Of a stretch of 64,000 nucleotides of DNA, positions 9,461 to 16,740 are shown piece by piece (the stretch's first letter is position 1; every line of letters starts with the position of its first letter). A model generated the notes under the pieces. That model was given only the letters and a program-made list of their open reading frames with translations. It did not search any database and was not told the DNA's origin. The DNA lies in the NCBI GenBank assembly GCA_019694875.1, contig JAIBBC010000001.1, positions 930,001 to 994,000 on the forward strand, in the 5' to 3' direction. A program made the translations under genes and the position numbers. The DNA comes from Cyclobacteriaceae bacterium (GTDB lineage: Bacteria; Bacteroidota; Bacteroidia; Cytophagales; Cyclobacteriaceae).

Positions 9461-9669
9461 CGGGCAAGGACAGTTATACCAAGCAGCATGTACCCTGGGA
9501 TTTAATTTGGTACACAACTAAAGAAAGTCGGGCCGAGGCGTTTCGGCTTGAACAAAAGCTAAAAAATCTCTCGGTTCAACGAACCCTTGAGTTCATAAGA
9601 AAATATCCGGTGGAAGATTCAGTTGTCGGGGTCCCTGACGTGACGCAGCCGCGTCAGTCAGGATGCTGA
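9364..9669 (+). CDS. Single-domain GIY-YIG nuclease family protein
   Basis: This 101-residue protein is a stand-alone GIY-YIG domain of the UPF0213/YhbQ type. Its motif is FVYILQS followed by FYKGITDNLARRFAEHN, with the conserved arginine and the later YT, W and E residues (FRLEQKLKNL). Family members have predicted metal-dependent endonuclease activity, but the cellular role of these small forms is poorly known. The gene is followed at once by a hairpin terminator that overlaps its stop codon. Its leader and first 32 codons are duplicated directly downstream. The last 15 or so residues (EDSVVGVPDVTQPRQSGC) come from a palindromic stretch and are probably not part of the domain. Confidence 0.85.
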   Translation: MVHFVYILQSRADDSFYKGITDNLARRFAEHNAGKDSYTKQHVPWDLIWYTTKESRAEAFRLEQKLKNLSVQRTLEFIRKYPVEDSVVGVPDVTQPRQSGC

Positions 9670-9690
9670 CCGAAGCGTCAGCATTTTTTG
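9663..9690 (+). terminator. Intrinsic terminator after the GIY-YIG gene
   Basis: The 8-bp stem ATGCTGAC / GTCAGCAT (9663-9670 with 9677-9684) and 6-base loop are followed by TTTTTTG. It overlaps the stop codon of the GIY-YIG gene. As with the tRNA terminator, its T-run is the left edge of a 201-base repeat copy. Confidence 0.75.
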
Positions 9691-9884
9691 TTTTCAGCTC
9701 CGCTGCACAAACCCAATGCCTCAAAAAAAGGCAAAATCCGTGAAAGAATTATTATTTATTGCTTCGGATTCAAAACCATAACCCGCGATGGTTCATTTTG
9801 TTTACATTCTGCAGCGCAGGGCTGATGATTCCTTTTACAAGGGAATAACTGACAATCTCGCACGGAGGTTTGCTGAACACAATG
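9684..9884 (+). repeat. Direct repeat copy 2 (201 bp), truncated GIY-YIG unit
   Basis: This is the second copy of the repeat at 9260-9460. Homology stops abruptly at 9884 inside the GIY-YIG reading frame, and unrelated sequence with a REP-like palindrome follows. Confidence 0.9.
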
Positions 9885-9943
9885 TTGAAGCAGGCGACTC
9901 AAAGAAAGAGCGGAACTGTCAAGCCGAGCTTGTCGAAGCCTGA
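9788..9943 (+). pseudogene. Truncated GIY-YIG nuclease gene copy
   Basis: An open frame of 51 codons begins at the same ATG as the intact gene, 424 bases further on. The first 32 residues match it apart from one Ser-to-Arg change, and then the frame runs into unrelated sequence and stops at TGA 9941-9943. The YT-W-E half of the domain is missing, so it cannot encode a complete nuclease. Of three coding differences from the intact copy two are synonymous. Confidence 0.8.
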
Positions 9944-9946
9944 CGC
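9913..9946 (+). repeat. REP-like dispersed repeat, single arm
   Basis: The stretch around 9917-9945 (GTCAAGCCGAGCTTGTCGAAG then CCTGACGC) resembles the arms of the inverted repeat at 41531-41587 (TGTCAGCCTGAGCATGTCGAA). It looks like one unit of a genome-wide dispersed palindrome family. Confidence 0.5.
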
Positions 9947-9981
9947 ATCAAAGTGTTGCGCTGTGACAGGGAAGTTACGAC

Positions 9982-11328
9982 CTACTGATAATGCTTTAAC
10001 CGAACAACCTCCTCGCGGGTGAGGTGGCGCCAGTGGCCGCGGCTAAGATCTTTTTTATCCAAACCGGCATACACCGAACGATCGAGCTTTACCACTTCAT
10101 AGCCGAGCGATTCAAAAATTCTGCGGATAACACGGTTCCAGCCGATGTGAATCTCAATTCCAATCGTTTTGTTATCGGGCGAAACCATCGCCAGATCATC
10201 TACGATCGCTTTACCTTCTTCAAGATGAACGCCTTTCTTTATTTTTTCGAAGTCGGCCTTCGTTAAAGGTTTATCGAGATCAACCTTATAAATTTTCTTA
10301 ACGTTGTGCGATGGGTGCATGAGCTTGTCGGCAAGCTCGCCATCGTTGGTGAGCAGCAACAGCCCTGTTGTATTTCTATCGAGCCTTCCAACAGGGTAGA
10401 CGCGTTCTTTAACCGACTCAGCAATAATCTGCATCACCGTGTTACGGTCTTGCGGATCTTTTGTAGTCGTTAAAAAACCTTTCGGCTTGTTCATTAAAAT
10501 GTAAACCGGTTTCTCAGCACGCAATGTTTTACCATCGTACTTCACTACATCCTTGCGGCTAACCTTGTGACCCATTTCGGTAACAACTGTTCCATTAACC
10601 GTAACCAGTCCCATCTTGATCAGTTCATCCGCTTCTCTGCGCGAACACACACCGCTGTTAGAGATGTAACGGTTTAACCGGATTTTATCAGAGCCTAAAT
10701 CTTCTTTGCTTTTTTCAATTGCTTTCCCGTATTCAGGGGCAGGGGCAGCATTGCGCGTGAAGGCTTTTCCGCCTCGTGTTAATTTCGAAAAGAATCCTTT
10801 CTTCTCTCCGCGTTCTTCCTTGTCGGAAAATTTCGACCGCTTTGAATCATCACGGTCGTCGCGCGGGCGTGAAAACTTTTCATCGCGACGCTTAAAACCT
10901 TCCGAACGTTTTTTGAAATTTCCCTCCTCTGAAGATTTGTTAAAACGTGAAGGACGTTTTGAATCATCCCGGTTATCGCGGGAAAAGCTACCTCCCTCTG
11001 AACGTCTCTTGAAGTTTCCTTCGCCTGACGGCTTACCAAAACGTGACGGCTTCTTTACATCATCACGGTTGTCGCGTGAAAAACCTTCCGAGCGCTTACG
11101 AAAATTGCCACCGGGTTTGTCCGATTGGTCCTTGCGATCGTAGGATCTGCGCGGCTTTGAAAAATCTTTTGAATCGCCCCGTGAAGATTTGAATGGCCTC
11201 TTTGAATCTCCACGGTTTCCGCGTTCACCGCGAGGTGAATCGGAGCGTGATGAATTTGAGCGCGATCTGCCACCGGAAGATTTTCTTCTGTCGCTATTCC
11301 GCTCGTTTGATTGATCACGCCTGGGCAT
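9982..11328 (-). CDS. rluB: Pseudouridine synthase of the RluB/RsuA family with long disordered N-terminus
   Basis: The C-terminal 240 residues form a standard large-subunit rRNA pseudouridine synthase. An S4 RNA-binding domain is at about 215-275 (IRLNRYISNSGVCSRREADELI), then the catalytic domain with GRLDRNTTGLL and nucleophile Asp317, then the C-terminal IRRIFESLGYEV segment. Before it lie about 200 residues rich in Arg, Ser, Asp and Lys with tandem imperfect repeats (RSEGFSRDNRDD, RSEGGSFSRDNRDD, then PSRFGKPS and PSRFNKSS blocks). This tail is strongly charged, probably disordered and likely to bind RNA. Such tails are common on Bacteroidota RluB. The start overlaps the scpB end by 14 bases, so translation is coupled. 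Confidence 0.92.
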   Translation of the reverse strand: MPRRDQSNERNSDRRKSSGGRSRSNSSRSDSPRGERGNRGDSKRPFKSSRGDSKDFSKPRRSYDRKDQSDKPGGNFRKRSEGFSRDNRDDVKKPSRFGKPSGEGNFKRRSEGGSFSRDNRDDSKRPSRFNKSSEEGNFKKRSEGFKRRDEKFSRPRDDRDDSKRSKFSDKEERGEKKGFFSKLTRGGKAFTRNAAPAPEYGKAIEKSKEDLGSDKIRLNRYISNSGVCSRREADELIKMGLVTVNGTVVTEMGHKVSRKDVVKYDGKTLRAEKPVYILMNKPKGFLTTTKDPQDRNTVMQIIAESVKERVYPVGRLDRNTTGLLLLTNDGELADKLMHPSHNVKKIYKVDLDKPLTKADFEKIKKGVHLEEGKAIVDDLAMVSPDNKTIGIEIHIGWNRVIRRIFESLGYEVVKLDRSVYAGLDKKDLSRGHWRHLTREEVVRLKHYQ

Positions 11329-11899
11329 CCGGTTCTTTTAAGTCTGTACTTTCTCCGATGATATTGATGTCGCCTGTAAAATCTTTGGGCACCGGCAGTT
11401 CACTGATGTCGTTGATGCCGAAGTACTCCATGAATTTTGTTGTTGTTCCGTATAACATCGGCCGTCCGATGGTATCCGCCTTACCGGTGATTTCAATGAG
11501 TTGCTTATCCAGTAATTTCTGAACCGCATAGTCGCAGTTCACTCCGCGAATGTTTTCGATTTCTGTTTTTGAAATCGGCTGACGGTATGCAATGATGGAA
11601 AGTGTTTCCATGGCCGAAGTCGACAATCTTTTTTTCGATTGCTGCTTCAGCATGATGCCGATGCTTGCCTGGTAGGCAGGCTTGGTTAAAAACTGGTAGC
11701 CACCTGCTGCGCGGCTCAATTGAAACGAAAATTCATCCTGGTTGAATTTTTCATCCAGGCGAATGATCGCGTTGGTGATATCTTCTTCCGGAACATCGGC
11801 ATTAAACATTTCCGAAAGACAAGCCTTGATCTCGCTCACTTTAATCGGAGTGGGTGAACAGAAAATCAATGCTTCAATATGATTTTGAAGGAAATCCAT
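11315..11899 (-). CDS. scpB: SMC-ScpAB complex subunit ScpB
   Basis: ScpB with ScpA and SMC forms the bacterial condensin that compacts and separates chromosomes. The 194-residue product has the usual length and the two winged-helix domains of the family: N-terminal MDFLQNHIEALIFCSPTPI, and a second with LSTSAMETLSIIAYRQPISKTEIENIRGVN, the ScpB hallmark. The end IGRPMLYGTTTKFMEYFGI is also typical. The gene overlaps rluB by 14 bases, and scpB-rluB is a widespread gene pair. The ATG start is well placed relative to homologues. Confidence 0.95.
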   Translation of the reverse strand: MDFLQNHIEALIFCSPTPIKVSEIKACLSEMFNADVPEEDITNAIIRLDEKFNQDEFSFQLSRAAGGYQFLTKPAYQASIGIMLKQQSKKRLSTSAMETLSIIAYRQPISKTEIENIRGVNCDYAVQKLLDKQLIEITGKADTIGRPMLYGTTTKFMEYFGINDISELPVPKDFTGDINIIGESTDLKEPDAQA

Positions 11900-11964
11900 T
11901 TTATGAGAATACCAGTTACGTTACCGGTTAAGCAGTCACTGGTAGCTGCCGGCCGGAGAAAGAT

Positions 11965-12612
11965 TTAGTCTTTCTTCATCATTTTAGCTTCGATCGACTG
12001 CGTGGTGTGCGGAACGGCAATCAATCGTTCTTTTGAAATCAACTTCCCGGTAACGGTGCAAATACCATATGTTCCGTTCTTAATGCGCACAAGGGCATTC
12101 TCCAGGTTTGAAATAAATTTCTGCTGACGCGCGGCAAGCTGGCTGAGGTTTTCTTTTTCAGCAGTTTCTGCACCGTCTTCCAAAACTTTGGTATTTCCGC
12201 CAGAGGTTGAATCTGTACCCGAATCGTTATCGCGGCTAAGCGTGTCTTTCAAAATTTTGTATTCACCACGAGCCTTGTCGAGCTTTTCGTTGATCAAAAC
12301 TTCAAATTCCTTCAGTTCAGCATCCGAATAACGTGTTCTGTCGTCTTCCTTGGAAGCCGATTTCGCAGGTTTGTGCGCGATCGGGCGCTGAGTTAACACT
12401 GGGAAATTCACGAGTTGCGGAGGTGCCGGCTTTGCTGGCGCTGGCGTTGCTTTTACGGTCGTAGTCTTTTTTGCGGCTGTTTCTTTCTTCACGGTTATCT
12501 TTTTAGTGGCCACCTTTTTTGCAGGCGCTTTCTTTTTAGGAGCTGCTTTTTTCGCGGGTTTTGCCTTAGCGGTCTTCTTGGCTGCCTTGGCAGGTTTTTT
12601 TGTCTTCGCCAT
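11965..12612 (-). CDS. DksA/TraR-family regulator with histone-like lysine-rich N-terminus
   Basis: The C-terminal 110 residues form a DksA/TraR-type coiled coil and zinc-ribbon-like end (YSDAELKEFEVLINEKLDKA, then NALVRIKNGTYGICTVTGKLISKERLIAVP). DksA relatives enter the RNA polymerase secondary channel. In the ribbon only the first cysteine (GIC) is kept and no later CxxC follows, so zinc is probably not bound, as is usual for the Bacteroidota subfamily. The first 75 residues are Lys-, Ala- and Pro-rich repeats (KKAAPKKKAPAKKVATKK) like histone H1 or AlgP tails and may bind DNA or RNA, which is inference. It has its own promoter. Confidence 0.85.
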   Translation of the reverse strand: MAKTKKPAKAAKKTAKAKPAKKAAPKKKAPAKKVATKKITVKKETAAKKTTTVKATPAPAKPAPPQLVNFPVLTQRPIAHKPAKSASKEDDRTRYSDAELKEFEVLINEKLDKARGEYKILKDTLSRDNDSGTDSTSGGNTKVLEDGAETAEKENLSQLAARQQKFISNLENALVRIKNGTYGICTVTGKLISKERLIAVPHTTQSIEAKMMKKD

Positions 12613-12629
12613 GTCTTAAAAAAGTTGCG

Positions 12630-12637
12630 CAAAATTA
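12630..12637 (-). promoter_or_regulatory. Promoter -7 element of the DksA-like gene
   Basis: The minus strand reads TAATTTTG, matching TAnnTTTG, 17 bases before the ATG at 12612. TTTG-like sequences lie 11-15 bases further upstream, closer than usual. Confidence 0.45.
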
Positions 12638-12784
12638 AACCCTTGGGGCAAACAAAAAAAGTTATCGCGTTAATTCACAGGCAGCTAAAAGCCTGAAATT
12701 CACCCCTATTCGCCATTTGCGTAATCCGCTATGATAAAAATGAAAACGTTTGCTAAGATTACGTTAAGCTTTTAACCCGAACCC

Positions 12785-14977
12785 ATGAGGATAGTGCCCC
12801 TGTTATTCCTGATTTTGCTTGTATCAGCGTGTTCTCAGAAAACGGATGAGCAAAAACGGTGGGAGGAGCATAAAGCAAACGTCACCATTAGCCGTGACGA
12901 TTTCGGAGTGCCTCATATCTATGGAAAAACGGATGCTGACGCGGTTTTCGGAATGTTGTATGCCCAATGCGAAGACGACTTTAACCGTGTGGAGCGAAAT
13001 TATATTTGGGCGACAGGCCGTCTGGCGGAAGTGGAGGGAAGGTCGGAACTCTACAGCGACCTCCGCGCAAACCTGTTCATGACACAGGATGAAGCAGAAT
13101 ACTATTACAAAACAAGTCCGGAGTGGTTGCGCAACTTATGCGATGCTTTTGCAGATGGAATAAACTACTACCTCTTCACGCATCCGAAGGTAAAGCCGAA
13201 ACTCTTAACTCACTTCGAACCGTGGATGCCGATGTACTTTTTTGAAGGTTCGATTGGTGGTGACATCGAATCGATTTCCACGCGCGGCATTCAGCAACTT
13301 TATGATTCCGCTGAAAGGAATATCGCATTAAGGTCTGAAACAACAGAGTCACTTGCTTCGCATTCTCTTGCAATACCGGGTGTTGAAGAACCACAGGGCT
13401 CGAACGGGTTTGCCATTTCCGGCAAGCTTACTGAATCCGGCAAGGCCATGTTGTTAATCAATCCGCACACTTCATTCTTCTTTCGGGGCGAAGTACATGT
13501 CGTCAGCGAAGAAGGCCTGAATGTATACGGAGCCGTTACGTGGGGACAGTTTTTTGTTTACCAGGGGTTCAATGAACACAACGGCTGGATGCACACCTCA
13601 TCGTACACCGATGTGATGGATGAGTTTGTTGAAACGGTGATCACAAAAGATGATCAGATGTTTTATAAGTATGGTGAAGAGCTCCGGCCTGTTATTAAAA
13701 AACAAATCACGCTTAACTACGTGGAGGGTGATTCTGCCGGAGAAAAAACATTTACATATTATCGAACTCATCACGGTCCGATAACACATCTCACTAACGG
13801 CAAGTTAACGGCCACCGGCATGAACTGGAATCCGTCAAAGGCATTGCAGCAATCTTTCCTTCGCACAAAAACAACATCACACGAAGAATTCTTGAAAGTG
13901 ATGGACCTGAGAACAAATTCTTCCAACAACACCGTGTATGCCGATGCGCAAGGAAACATTGCGTTGTACCAGGGAAATTTCATTCCGAAGCGTGATGTGC
14001 AATTCGATTATTCAAAACCGGTTGACGGAAGCAATGCCGCCACCGACTGGAAGGGTTTGCACGATGTGAAAGATGAGATTCATGTTGTTAATCCGCCTAA
14101 CGGCTGGATTCAGAACTGCAACTCAACTCCGTTTACATCTGCGCTTGAATATTCTCCCAAAAAAGAAAACTATCCGTACTACATGGCTACCGAACCGGAA
14201 AACTTCCGGGGCATTCATGCGCAGCGTGTGTTAACCGGCCGGAGCGGATACACACTCGATAAGCTCATTCAAACAGCGTATGATCCTTATCTGCCCGCAT
14301 TTGAAAAACTGATTCCCGGATTGATTGATGCATTCAACAAAAAAGGTTCGAAGTATCAAACGTTGAAGCCCGCTATCGACACCCTTCGCCATTGGAATTT
14401 GAAAACATCGAAAGAGTCGGTGGGCATGTCGCTCGCGCATTTCTACCTCTCCATATACATGCAAAAAGGTGAGCGCGATCCGGAGCTTGAACTCATTGAC
14501 GTGATCAACTACTTCGGCACGGGTAGTCCGCTGGAAGAACGCCTTGAAATGTTCTCGCTCACGGTTGAAAAACTGAACCATGATTTCGGAACATGGAATA
14601 CCCCGTGGGGAGAGATTAATCGCTTGCAGCGTTTAACAGGCGACATCAAACAACCTTTTAATGATAGCAAGCCAAGCGTTGCAATAGGAATGGCTTCCGG
14701 CAACTGGGGTGCGTTGGCTTCATTTGGAGCACGCGGCACACCGGACACCAAGCGCATTTACGGAACCTATGGCAACAGTTTCGTGGCCGTTGTTGAGTTT
14801 GGTGATCGTGTAAAAGCAAAAAGTATTCTGGCGGGCGGGCAAAACGGAGATCCAGCTTCACCGCATTTTTTCGACCAGGCTCAGCGCTATGCCGATGTTC
14901 AGTTTAAAGATGTCGCCTATTACAAGGAAGATGTCGATAAACGTGCGGTGAAAGTGTATCATCCGGGAGAGCAATAG
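12785..14977 (+). CDS. Penicillin acylase family lipoprotein (Ntn hydrolase)
   Basis: The 730-residue precursor has a lipoprotein signal with lipobox VSAC and Cys16. It then shows the plan of penicillin and acyl-homoserine-lactone acylases: an alpha chain beginning VTISRDDFGVPHIYGKTDADAVFGMLYAQ, a spacer, and a beta chain that would start at Ser206 in EEPQGSNGFAI, the autocatalytic cleavage site and nucleophile. Later conserved parts include LLINPHTSF, THHGPI and MASGNWGAL. It would cleave an N-acyl group from an unknown amide, and N-acylated signals or lipids are possible substrates. It ends in TAGTG, so the next small gene is translationally coupled. Confidence 0.9.
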   Translation: MRIVPLLFLILLVSACSQKTDEQKRWEEHKANVTISRDDFGVPHIYGKTDADAVFGMLYAQCEDDFNRVERNYIWATGRLAEVEGRSELYSDLRANLFMTQDEAEYYYKTSPEWLRNLCDAFADGINYYLFTHPKVKPKLLTHFEPWMPMYFFEGSIGGDIESISTRGIQQLYDSAERNIALRSETTESLASHSLAIPGVEEPQGSNGFAISGKLTESGKAMLLINPHTSFFFRGEVHVVSEEGLNVYGAVTWGQFFVYQGFNEHNGWMHTSSYTDVMDEFVETVITKDDQMFYKYGEELRPVIKKQITLNYVEGDSAGEKTFTYYRTHHGPITHLTNGKLTATGMNWNPSKALQQSFLRTKTTSHEEFLKVMDLRTNSSNNTVYADAQGNIALYQGNFIPKRDVQFDYSKPVDGSNAATDWKGLHDVKDEIHVVNPPNGWIQNCNSTPFTSALEYSPKKENYPYYMATEPENFRGIHAQRVLTGRSGYTLDKLIQTAYDPYLPAFEKLIPGLIDAFNKKGSKYQTLKPAIDTLRHWNLKTSKESVGMSLAHFYLSIYMQKGERDPELELIDVINYFGTGSPLEERLEMFSLTVEKLNHDFGTWNTPWGEINRLQRLTGDIKQPFNDSKPSVAIGMASGNWGALASFGARGTPDTKRIYGTYGNSFVAVVEFGDRVKAKSILAGGQNGDPASPHFFDQAQRYADVQFKDVAYYKEDVDKRAVKVYHPGEQ

Positions 14978-15378
14978 TGAAAGCGTTTGCAACAATTATT
15001 ATTGTCATCCTAACCTTCATGTCAAATGAAGCAACTAACACGTGGTACACGGTAAAGTTCCAATCGTTGTGCGATGAACTTGAACGTCCGGTTACACCCG
15101 AGCGCGCAGCCCGGCTGGGCACATTGAAGGCATACGACATCCAACAGAAAAAAATTGCAGCCGACACAACGCTTGTTTCGTTCGATTTCATTTCAAACTG
15201 CTGTGAAACGCACAGCGGCAATGCAACGATCCTAAACGGAGTGTTGAATCTTAACTATTATCAAACGAATTCCGAGGCATGTCGCTGTCTTTGCGACTAT
15301 CGCCTCACATACACCATTTCCGACACAACCCGGCACTGGACTTCGATAAAAGTGAAACGGTTTGAAAAGAAAAACTAA
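14977..15378 (+). CDS. Small secreted cysteine-containing protein of unknown function
   Basis: The 133-residue protein starts at a GTG overlapping the stop of the acylase gene by one base (TAGTG). It has an N-terminal hydrophobic segment (FATIIIVILTFMSNEA) that is probably a signal peptide. The remainder contains the cysteine clusters NCCETH and ACRCLCDY, which could form disulfides in the periplasm. I do not recognise the family. The tight coupling suggests a role with the acylase, for example as a partner or inhibitor, but nothing in the sequence shows this. Confidence 0.65.
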   Translation: MKAFATIIIVILTFMSNEATNTWYTVKFQSLCDELERPVTPERAARLGTLKAYDIQQKKIAADTTLVSFDFISNCCETHSGNATILNGVLNLNYYQTNSEACRCLCDYRLTYTISDTTRHWTSIKVKRFEKKN

Positions 15379-15460
15379 GTTGACGCGCTCGTTTTCAGGC
15401 TGTGTTTAGTTTCTTTGCGCCTTCGGTAGCCTCAACCGGAATTACTTTTTCAAAAACTCA

Positions 15461-16405
15461 ATGGAAAATACTGTTGTAAAGGAAAGGCTTTTCAGCCCGT
15501 ATCAGGTTTTTATTATTGCCGTACTCTCATTTTTGCAGTTCACGGTTATTCTCGATTTTATGGTGTTGTCGCCATTAGGCGAGCAACTCATGAAAGAACT
15601 CGACATCTCTCCCTCGCAGTTCGGAATTGTGGTATCAGCCTATGCGTTAAGTGCTGGTGCATCCGGATTATTGGCCGCTGGCTTTGCCGATAAGTTCGAT
15701 CGCAAAAAACTCCTGTTGTTCTTTTATATCGGATTTATAATCGGCACGCTGCTCTGCGGACTTGCTCCTGATTATAACTCATTACTGATTGCACGAATTG
15801 TTACCGGGGTATTTGGTGGGGTAATCGGTTCGATCAGCTTTGCTATCATAACCGATCTCTTTCCGCTGCAAACACGCGGTCGAGTAATGGGGTTTGTGCA
15901 GATGGCGTTTGCTGCGAGCCAGATTCTGGGTATTCCCATTGGCCTTTACCTGGCCAACAAAATGGGTTGGCACTCGCCCTTCCTGCTGATCGTTGGCGTA
16001 AGCTTGTTTGCCGGTCTTTTCATTTTCGTTTACATGAAACCCGTAAACGCTCACCTTCAGCTACAGACCGTTAAGAATCCGCTCGAGCATTTATTTAAAA
16101 CCGTATCGAAGCCAAGATACCTTCAGGCATTTGCAGCAACAGCGTTGCTGGCTACCGGTGGATTTATGATGATGCCTTTTGGAACAGCATTCAGTGTGAA
16201 CAACCTGGGCGTTACGCGTGAAGATCTTCCGATGATTTTCTCGATCACCGGTTTATTCTCCATTGTAACAGGCCCGCTGATCGGATTTTTCAGTGATAAG
16301 ATTGGTAAGTACACGATTTTCGTGATTGGTTCGGTTTGGAGCATCGTCATGGTGCTCGTTTACACACACCAGGATGTGATTCCGCTGGATGGTGATTATG
16401 TTTAA
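15461..16405 (+). CDS. MFS transporter, N-terminal part of a frameshifted gene
   Basis: This 314-residue frame encodes the first nine or ten membrane segments of a major facilitator transporter of the drug/sugar efflux type. It has the loop 2-3 motif GFADKFDRKKLL near residues 75-86 and IARIVTGVFGGVIGSI in helix 4. It ends abruptly with VIPLDGDYV and a TAA. The missing last helices continue in another frame from 16389. A loss of two bases (or gain of one) near 16384-16390 explains it, because CTGTGGATGG would give the expected PLWMVIMFNVL. It is either a real pseudogene or an assembly error. Confidence 0.8.
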   Translation: MENTVVKERLFSPYQVFIIAVLSFLQFTVILDFMVLSPLGEQLMKELDISPSQFGIVVSAYALSAGASGLLAAGFADKFDRKKLLLFFYIGFIIGTLLCGLAPDYNSLLIARIVTGVFGGVIGSISFAIITDLFPLQTRGRVMGFVQMAFAASQILGIPIGLYLANKMGWHSPFLLIVGVSLFAGLFIFVYMKPVNAHLQLQTVKNPLEHLFKTVSKPRYLQAFAATALLATGGFMMMPFGTAFSVNNLGVTREDLPMIFSITGLFSIVTGPLIGFFSDKIGKYTIFVIGSVWSIVMVLVYTHQDVIPLDGDYV

Positions 16406-16712
16406 CGTGCTGATGTTTATGGGCATTTCCGCCCGCATCATTTCTTCATCTGCTTTGTTAACAGCTGTGCCGAGCCCGGCTGATCGCGGAGCGTTTATGG
16501 GTGTCAATGCATCCTTGCAACAAATTTCCGGTGGTATTGCTGCCGCTATCGCGGGAATGATTGTTTACCAGGAAACCAAAACAAGTCCGCTTCAAAACTA
16601 TCCGATACTCGGGTATGTGGTGTGCGTCACAACCATCATCACCATCATCATGATGTATTTCCTGAACCGAATGATAGCCCGAACACAACCTGATCCGAAC
16701 AAACCGGTTTAA
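16389..16712 (+). CDS. MFS transporter, C-terminal part of a frameshifted gene
   Basis: This 107-residue frame overlaps the previous one by 17 bases. It supplies the last three membrane segments of the same transporter (VIMFNVLMFMGISARI, LQQISGGIAAAIAGMIVY, VVCVTTIITIIMMYFL). The ATG at 16389 could in principle be a start, but no MFS protein is known to be made as such a split pair, so the two frames are best read as one broken gene, 15461-16712. Confidence 0.75.
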   Translation: MVIMFNVLMFMGISARIISSSALLTAVPSPADRGAFMGVNASLQQISGGIAAAIAGMIVYQETKTSPLQNYPILGYVVCVTTIITIIMMYFLNRMIARTQPDPNKPV

Positions 16713-16740
16713 GTGAAGATCTCTTTACCAACCTGCTGCG

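Noticed and set aside
10706-11143. 145-codon plus-strand frame opposite rluB
   Set aside because: It mirrors the repeat-rich charged tail of rluB; such long antisense frames are expected over low-complexity repeats.
12415-12696. Plus-strand cysteine-rich frame opposite the DksA-like gene
   Set aside because: Its Cys/Phe/Arg composition is the antisense of lysine-alanine repeats.
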